Below are positions 57,141 through 64,000 of a stretch of 64,000 nt of DNA, piece by piece. Each line of letters begins with the position of its first letter. Positions within the stretch are counted from its first letter, which is position 1. The notes under the pieces are model-generated. The model was given only the letters and a program-made list of their open reading frames with translations, searched no databases and was not told where the DNA came from. The DNA lies in the NCBI GenBank assembly GCA_945910005.1, contig OX246743.1, positions 15,811,695 to 15,875,694 on the forward strand. Direction: 5' to 3'. The stretch is from Isoperla grammatica. Lineage: Eukaryota; Arthropoda; Insecta; Plecoptera; Perlodidae. The translations under genes and the position numbers were made by a program.

Positions 57141-58219
57141 TATCGTGCGCACCTCTCGATCGCGAGCACCCAGCCATTAACAGCTTTCGATACCAAAAAA
57201 TGGCGGAAACACCGGTGTTTAAACGACTTTATTTCACAAAACTAAAGTAGGACGGACTATACCTTTAGAGTTTAGACCTACCTCTAGAACACAGTGGAAT
57301 ATTTGAATAAATACGTGTTGTGAGTAGTTACTCTATGGATCTACTCAGTAAAGTGTAAATTTTGATACATTTTGACAGGCTTTCAATAAAAACAAAAGAC
57401 TGCCAATGTTGCTCACAGCTTGCTGGATTTTGACTAGTTCCTGTGAACTTCTTCGAATTCTCGATTGTCATTGGCTACACAATAACGATTTCAACGTTAG
57501 CGATCAAAGTTACATGATCGCAGTGCAGCTCAGCCAAGGTTGCAGGTTGGTCCTTCAATCAGTCATCCTCTCAGGTTGTACGTCGTCCATAGAATCGCGT
57601 CCATTGTGATTTTCCAAAATGTCCTTATTTTGGTCTTGGTTTCTCGTTTTGCTTGGATTCAGTGGTTGATCGTGTGCAACAGACGCTTCGGAAATCACCG
57701 TCCCATTTAACGGGGCAGGCGTAGTTGACGTCTGGGTAGTACTAGTTTTGATAACTAGAGAAATTGTAAGACTCAAAGACTCAAGTTCTTGAAATCGTTC
57801 CGTGTAGCTTTCAACACAGCTTCCTCTCGCTAGGCTCACTTTCCACCGTCCCTGTCATAGAGAAATAAAACAGGGTCCCTGTCTCTAGGCTCCCTAAGTT
57901 ACATGTCAACATTTATTGCTAGGCAACGTAATAAAAACACTTTTTATTGATAATTCCACTGCCTTCTATAGTTTTGAAACATCGCCACAGTCACTGCCTA
58001 CTGGATGATACAGATGCTATAACTTTGAAACTCGCCACAGTCACGGCCTAGTGGATGATACACATGATACGGTTCTTTACACGTTTGTGCCAATTATTCT
58101 ACAGTTTCAAGCCGATATTTTTCCACTTTCACCATCACAAATATCAGTAGGAATAACACTGTTCATAAACATTTTTTTTTTTTTGGCGTCCTATTTCATA
58201 TTGAACCTTTTCTCCGAAT

Positions 58220-58485
58220 CTGCCCATGGACTGCTACCTTATCGTGGTTGGCAGGTTTGCGTGCTTTGTTGATCCCGAGAGCTATGTCGGCGGAAGCGTA
58301 TGCTTCTGGTAGGGCCACCCTAGCCGGAACGGTCGAGGAGGAGAAGTCAGACGAAGTGCAGTCCACACCCCAATCCCCTTTCCTCCAAAGAGCCCCCAAT
58401 TTCATCTTCATCATCACCCACTCAACGTCTTGATTAGCCAAGTTGCAAAAATATAAGACGTTAAGCCCAAAAATCAATCAATCAT
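58220..58485 (+). mobile_element. LINE-related fragment
   Basis: CATGGACTGCTACCTTATCG then GTGGTTGGCAGGTTTGCGTG resembles a conserved LINE non-coding segment seen in many animal genomes (recognised from memory, not checked). It ends AAGTTGCAAAAATATAAGACGTTAAGCCC and then CAATCAATCA, a LINE-type tail related to the one near 57100. Confidence 0.4.
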
Positions 58486-58655
58486 CGTTTCTCCGAAGGT
58501 CTATGCCCTCCCCCTCACACTAGTCCATGAGGGATGGATGGACAATAACACTTGTCAACCCTCTAATCCCATGTTTCCGACTTCGGGCACGTACGAGGTG
58601 TTGGATCGGGTGTTAACCTGCGACTAATTGCCATCTTGAACAGTCTTGTTCGTGT

Positions 58656-59270
58656 ATTGGAAGTGGACACTGGACAGTGTTGCCTTGGTTGTCGGTGCTG
58701 GAAGTGGACACTGGACAGTGTTGCCTTGGTTGTCGGTGCTGGAAGTGGACACTGGACAGTGTTGCCTTGGTTGTCGGTGCTGGAAGTGGACACTGGACAG
58801 TGTTGCCTTGGTTGTCGGTGCTGGAAGTGGACACTGGACAGTGTTGCCTTGGTTGTCGGTGCTGGAAGTGGACACTGGACAGTGTTGCCTTGGTTGTCGG
58901 TGCTGGAAGTGGACACTGGACAGTGTTGCCTTGGTTGTCGGTGCTGGAAGTGGACACTGGACAGTGTTGCCTTGGTTGTCGGTGCTGGAAGTGGACACTG
59001 GACAGTGTTGCCTTGGTTGTCGGTGCTGGAAGTGGACACTGGACAGTGTTGCCTTGGTTGTCGGTGCTGGAAGTGGACACTGGACAGTGTTGCCTTGGTT
59101 GTCGGTGCTGGAAGTGGACACTGGACAGTGTTGCCTTGGTTGTCGGTGCTGGAAGTGGACACTGGACAGTGTTGCCTTGGTTGTCGGTGCTGGAAGTGGA
59201 CACTGGACAGTGTTGCCTTGGTTGTCGGTGCTGGAAGTGGACACTGGACAGTGTTGCCTTGGTTGTCGGT
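58656..59270 (+). repeat. Minisatellite, 15 x 41 bp
   Basis: Exactly fifteen near-identical 41-bp units containing GGAAGTGGACACTGGACAGT and TTGCCTTGGTTGTCGG; only the first differs at its start. No stop occurs in any of the six frames of the unit, so all overlapping 200-268-codon frames on both strands are by-products. The near-absence of differences points to recent expansion or to assembly of an unstable locus. Confidence 0.97.
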
Positions 59271-60088
59271 GCGTTTTTGTTGTAGTGCATCGGAATATCA
59301 AATATCGGAAAATAATATTTATTGTGACCGAAATTTGTCCAGTAGTGTAAAACACGTGGGTAGATATTTTGTAAATGGGCGGGATGTGTACGGAGTAGAT
59401 AAGTGGGGCGGGTATGGTCATGTACAAACCAATACGAAATAAAGTTGGTCCAGTAGCCTATTTATTTCAGCCCCTCCCCCCCGGCCTACACAGCTCTGGG
59501 TCGTCGCTGGATTTGTTTATTGTCTGACGTAGTGTAACTGCGTAAGAGGAAAGAGGTACACCCGAAGGGAGTAGGGATACAGGCTCCAGACACATAAAAG
59601 ACATAATCATTTGTCTGAAGGTTCCAGAGTGCCTATATGGTTAATTGTAAGAAAAGTACATATGTACTTTAATTCGCCCATTTTTTTTCTTTTTGAATTA
59701 AATTATTTCCAAATGTAGTTTTTCATGTACCAGTGCGGTTGTATTTTTTATGTAAAAGAAAAAAAATAAAGACATTATTATTATTTTATTATTATTTTTC
59801 TCAGCAAATCAAATGCTAGGTTACGAAAGCAAGTACGCGCTGCGTGGTGGCATATTATAAAACGAGAACGGCACGTTTTGAGACACAAAGGTCGATAACA
59901 TCGTTAAAACATAATAAAAACAAATGTAGCGTCAAAGTAGCGCGCTACATTTTTTTTCGTAGCGCCGATGTAGCAACGCTACATTTAAAATAAAGTAGCG
60001 AAAAAGTAGCGAGGCTACTTTTTTGCCAAGTAGCGGTAGTTGTAGCATGCTACTAATTAAAAGTAGCGAACCCAAGACTGAAAGGAAC

Positions 60089-61658
60089 ATTACACAGATT
60101 TAAAAACGGCATTAATCTATATATATTTAAAAAAACGAGATCTCACAACTTTTAATATAGATATAATTATATATTGTACAAAATACGGTACATAATATTC
60201 TTAAATAGATGCATACTGCATGAACACTAGAATTAAAAATACAGAAGGCATAAACTTATGAAATATTTTTTAGTTTTAGCTAAATGGTACATACATGTTG
60301 GTAGTAAATTGGGTCTAGATAAAATATCCCATCCCATTCACATTTTGTAAGCTGGCTATTAATTGTCTATTGTAATTCTTTTGGTATACCTAATATACAA
60401 AGTAGAAATATAGGGTTCCAAATAATATTATCACTGCATTTTGTATTTAAGCTCCTTCCAACGACACATTTCATAAAGCGAATGGGCCGGCTTCTAGTCT
60501 TGGGCTAGGTCATTTCAATCACGTCATTCAGTTGACAAGTCGCTTCATGTTGTGTGCATCAAATAGCTATGAGCTTAAATGCCTATTTGATTTGGCAATC
60601 GGACATATTTTGGGTATTGATATAATGGCCTGGTGTTAAGTGTGAATGCTTAAACTAAAATAATTCTTTATTATCTACTTAATATTCATAGTATTGCTTG
60701 TAAAAATAAGAATATTCCTTGTTCTAGAGCAATTAAAGGTATACTACTTTAAGGCCGACCATTTTTACTTTCAAATCGTACTAGAATAACTTTCTCTTTC
60801 AATCCAAAAACAAAAGATCCCAGGTACAAGAAGAAGGGGGAGACAACTATGGCAGGACAGCGTAAGGAAGCAGGCAGACACAATTATATCATCTGGCCCA
60901 CTTCAAAGTAATGTTGGGCAACCCTGATTTATATTTTATACTAACTGATTTATTTGCAGATGTTCTAAGACAGGATAGGTTAGCAACGGCCAAGAGCGTG
61001 TTAAACTGGGAGCGTTAATCGTCTTTGAACAGTTTCTCCTTTGACATAGACACCTGTGGATGTCGAGACTAGTGAAAATTGGTTGTTGGCAAAAATGCTT
61101 TGCCTAGCCCAACACTACAGTGTTCATATGAAATGGTTGCCAGAAGAGTCAAAAGATTATAAATTATTAACAGTTAATTTATTAAACATTAATGTTCTAA
61201 GGCTATAAATTTCAATGCACAACAGTGTGTTATTTGCCTGTGTTTTTACACCATATCCGGTCCTAGTTTAATTCTGAAGCAACTTTTCGGCAACTTTTGG
61301 CGTCAAGATGGTATTATAAAATAATGTCCCATTAAAACATTTTGCACAGTAACTTAAAAGTAAAAACCATAAGTAGCAATGATAGAACATACATATACAA
61401 TACATACATACATACATACATACATACATACATACATACATACATACATACATAGGCCTACAGGACCAAGTCCCCCCCAACCACACAGGGTGAGAATAAT
61501 TATGCTAGTACAAAGAAAGTTGACATGGTTGTACGGTCAATAGCACCGTTTTTGTTTGTTTATACTTTATCTTGATTTATATTAATATTTATCCTACGAT
61601 GTAGTAAATTATGTCCTTGGTCATTAGAAATATAGCCTACTATATTATTACATAACAT
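60089..61658. repeat. Intergenic; (TACA)n microsatellite
   Basis: A (CATA)n/(TACA)n run lies at 61401-61454. The rest is AT-rich without a gene that I can support; it may include 3'UTR of the minus-strand gene at the window end. Confidence 0.6.
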
Positions 61659-61873
61659 ATAAAACCTAGTAGTTAGACTATACACTGTTCCTTGTCAAGA
61701 TCAAACAGCAATATTTCGAGCCCTAATCAGAGCTCTTCAACAGGCGAAATCACACAGCATGTGAGTGTGATTTCGCCTGTTGAAGAGCTCTGATTAGGGC
61801 TCGAAATATTGCGGTTTTTAATTGTTTGATCTTGACAAAGAACAGTGTATAGTCCAACTACTAGGTTTTATAT
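61659..61873. mobile_element. Foldback element with ~95-bp arms
   Basis: AAAACCTAGTAGTTAGACTA on the left is mirrored by TAGTCCAACTACTAGGTTTT on the right. The arms run inward through GGCGAAATCACA/TGTGATTTCGCC with few mismatches. Transcripts would form a long hairpin. Confidence 0.85.
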
Positions 61874-62164
61874 AACGTTTTACCTGTTCTACTATGTTTC
61901 CATCTTTTAATATTATTACATGTTATATGTACATCTATACAAATTTAACTTTCAAACTGTGGTACCGGTAGCCTGCAATTCCCAGATAGTGTTCACAACA
62001 TCTAAAGATTGGTAATGCACCATTAATTGTAACCAATGGTTTATATATTAGCGTAATGGGTTGCCATTCAATATGAAATTCATTGTTGAGGTTGAGATAG
62101 CCTATAGGAAAATGCAGAAATTATTTACCACTGACAAATTTGTTTTTTCGCATCCATCATAGAT
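61874..62164. other. Intergenic, no distinct feature
   Basis: Ordinary AT-rich sequence. Confidence 0.4.
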
Positions 62165-62474
62165 TACGTTTACCAAGCGAGCTCGTAAGCTCAGTAGTAT
62201 TTGTTTACCACGGACTTTGAGATTGTACTAAATACTACAGGTCTGGTTCGTGCTGAAAAAGAAGGCGTAGTTAACCGCTTGCCAAACGTACGTATGTACA
62301 CAGTTCGGTCTGCATGTGTTTATCACGCAATTTGAGATCGTACGGAGCGTGCTGGCTCGACTTCTTCACCGAGCTGAGTTGGGTTTGAGCTTAGGTGTTT
62401 ATCAGCCAAATTCAGTTCGCATAATATCCAGCTTGAGCTTACGAGCTTGAGCTCGGCTCGCGTGGTAAACAAAG
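62165..62474. mobile_element. MITE, 310 bp, near-perfect 8-bp TSD
   Basis: The left end TACGTTTACCAAGCGAGCTCG matches the inverted right end GCTTTGTTTACCACGCGAGC. TCATAGAT (62157-62164) and CCATAGAT (62475-62482) are a 7/8 target duplication. GAGCTCGTAAGCTCA motifs recur in inverted order near both ends. Confidence 0.75.
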
Positions 62475-62889
62475 CCATAGATCATGAAACTGGTTAAAAG
62501 TAGACCCTAGCAGTAAAGGAAACCTGCTTACAAAAATACATACGATGTGTAGAGGGAATGGTCAATCTAACAGATCCCAGAAGTGCACTAGAAAGAAATC
62601 TTTTACTAACTAAGGGTTCTTGTTATATAGGCTACTTCCATCCACATAGTTTCAGATGTTGTCATACTAACAAAGTGCTGGTAGGCTACTTGAACTCAAT
62701 CGTGCAAGTGATCATCTGTAAGAAGGCGTGAATCACAGTGATTGATTTTGGTAATAAGACAAGTATCCCATAATTTCCATAGAATAGTAATTCATTAATG
62801 TCTATTCTCTACAGTTTGCAACTAAATGTATAGAGATATTTGAATAGCAAAGGTTACACAACCCAGGTCCTATTCAGATTAGACTTTGT

Positions 62890-63058
62890 GCGTGCCCCAA
62901 TAACTACAAACTTACAGTCTACGCTTTCATCATAGACAAGGTCAAGGAACTCAATGCCAATCAGCGACCTGTATTTGCTCGGCTCGGCTGGCTTGCACGT
63001 TGGCCACGAATCACTCATCTATGACGAAAGCACGTCTATAAGGTTGTCTCGGGATGCG
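62890..63058. mobile_element. Foldback MITE, family F1 copy 2
   Basis: The left arm (AACTTACAGTCTACGCTTTC) and right arm (GAAAGCACGTCTATAAGGTT) are inverted. It shares CCAATCAGCG and ATGACGAAAGC with the copy at 12656-12787. The arms are more diverged than in other MITEs here. Confidence 0.55.
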
Positions 63059-63745
63059 TTAAAGTATAACTAATCATGTTTCAACATAAAAAGGCAACCC
63101 TAGTTTGAATACCCCTCTTTACAAGACGAGGAGCATTCTGAGCATTGCTAGTTAAAGAGAAAACACTTCTACCTATCACAGCAGAATATGTGACCAAATT
63201 AATGTTAGACTATACACAGCACAGAACAGTAGTGTACTGAACAATTTGTGACAAAATCAATCTTTGTTATCCTTGGAATGCAAACACCTTAATGAATATC
63301 AGTAGAAAAGAGTGTAGGCCTATTACACTAACATGACTATTGATATTATGACTGACTAGTTCTCAATACAGGTAGATGAATGAAGAAATGTTTGCGCTAC
63401 CCACAATATACAAAACACTCCCAGATCAAATATATGTCTGTGCACAAGTTAGTGACAGCGATAACAGCCTTAATTCAAAAGCAAATATATATATAATATA
63501 TAACACAAGCAGAAGTCAGTGTTTGTACATACTAATGGCAGACAAACCTGCCAATGCTGGCAAATAAAAGCCACTGACATTAGATGGTAGTAACACATTT
63601 GATAATATAAAAATACTGTAAAAAACCTTGGGTTTCAATTAATTGCAAGAAGTTTGACTAAATAGAATGCACCTCTTGAATTAAAACAAGATTTTAAAAC
63701 TAGTTTCGTCTCGTGGCTCGAACCGATGCACGATGCTCACTCCAC
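63059..63745. other. Probable 3'UTR of the minus-strand gene
   Basis: AT-rich sequence downstream (in minus-strand sense) of the stop codon at 63746. TTTATT copies, which would be AATAAA on minus, occur farther left (for example near 61167), but none can be assigned with confidence. Confidence 0.3.
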
Positions 63746-64000
63746 TTAAACTAATGGTGGATCGTCGTCGTCTTGTCCAAACTGAACTTCGTCGTAGCGT
63801 CGCTGTCTCATTGCTCGAATCTTTTGAATCCACTGAAACCGCTGGGCTGCATAGATCACTCCCAGAGCCAATGAAATCAGTGCTAGCGGTATCATTACCC
63901 CGAGAACTATGTGAGAGCTATCGTAGTGGATCGGTGTAGAAGAAGGGTCGGGCGAAGCTGTCACCGGCTCGGGAGACGGGGTAGGATTCACGAGAACGCA
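63746..64000 (-). CDS. C-terminal exon of an unidentified type I membrane protein
   Basis: The open frame runs from the window edge to TAA (plus strand 63746-63748), about 84 codons; the exon continues outside the window. It has a Pro/Ser/Thr-rich extracellular juxtamembrane stretch (NPTPSPEPVTASPDPSSTP), one transmembrane helix (IVLGVMIPLALISLALGVIY) and a basic cytoplasmic tail (RFQWIQKIRAMRQRRYDEVQ). It ends with the acidic cluster FGQDDDDPPLV. The Arg/Lys-rich stop-transfer and short tail fit a type I topology. An acidic cluster plus hydrophobic end is typical of trafficking signals for Golgi/endosome sorting, which is an inference. I do not recognise the family. Confidence 0.75.
   Translation of the reverse strand, partial: CVLVNPTPSPEPVTASPDPSSTPIHYDSSHIVLGVMIPLALISLALGVIYAAQRFQWIQKIRAMRQRRYDEVQFGQDDDDPPLV

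Larger units (their letters stand above)
56623..60080. mobile_element. Large hAT-type element, 3458 bp, perfect 8-bp TSD
   Basis: AAAGGAAC at 56615-56622 and 60081-60088 is an exact target duplication. The ends are CAGTCTTCGGTAGTAGCGC and, inverted, GAACCCAAGACTG. Both subterminal regions are packed with GTAGCG/CGCTAC and GTAGCATGCTAC motifs (56634-56780 and 59925-60065), as in hAT transposase-binding regions. No hAT transposase remains. It holds LINE-like tails, a 15 x 41-bp array and a (-) frame at 57555-57839 of unknown meaning. Confidence 0.88.

Noticed and set aside
58563..59442. Long frames of 199-268 codons on both strands
   Set aside because: All cover the 15 x 41-bp array, whose unit has no stop in any frame. 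Simultaneous opening of all frames is a repeat effect.

Overview
The window is nuclear DNA of a metazoan, most likely a marine invertebrate. It has intron-rich genes with GT-AG splice sites, AT-rich non-coding DNA, abundant DNA transposons and many copies of the short palindrome TAGGCCTA. I cannot place it to phylum from sequence alone, and nothing prokaryotic is present.

Genes. (1) 1478-32461 (+) is the C-terminal part of a CLASP gene (CLIP-associating microtubule plus-end protein). Fifteen phase-compatible coding exons plus one possible 45-nt micro-exon cover the Ser/Arg-rich linker, a TOG array and the C-terminal TOG/CLIP-interacting domain. A 3'UTR exon runs to an AATAAA at 35504. The 5' end of the gene lies left of the window. 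(2) 44605-54839 (+) is SMC6, a core subunit of the SMC5/6 genome-maintenance complex. A short first coding exon is joined across a 6.9-kb intron to one uninterrupted 3.2-kb exon, giving about 1109 aa. (3) 63746-64000 (-) is the last coding part of a type I membrane protein I do not recognise. (4) 37237-40371 (+) may be a small, damaged three-exon gene encoding a Pro/Thr/Ser-rich protein.

The most striking structure is in the CLASP introns, which hold three long minisatellites: 18 x 105 bp (10166-12055), about 79 x 52 bp (14878-19003) and about 144 x 38 bp (25213-30694). The 52-bp array runs to within about 14 bases of a 3' splice site. The 38-bp array starts inside an exon, and each unit repeats the last bases of that exon together with its GTAAG 5' splice site. 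All three show higher-order duplication (630, 1191 and 1520 bp).

The rest is dominated by transposons. Many are hAT-type elements whose 8-bp target-site duplications can be read directly (2944-3807, 4112-5441, 8972-9424, 21900-22509, 30712-31693, 46721-49420, 47876-49296, 56623-60080, 62165-62474). There are also several foldback MITEs, a frameshifted hAT transposase (ZMYM1-like) at 36019-36794, a THAP-encoding element and non-LTR retrotransposon pieces. The large SMC6 intron holds a four-level nest: a THAP-family element contains a LINE fragment, which is split by a hAT, which is itself split by a second hAT.
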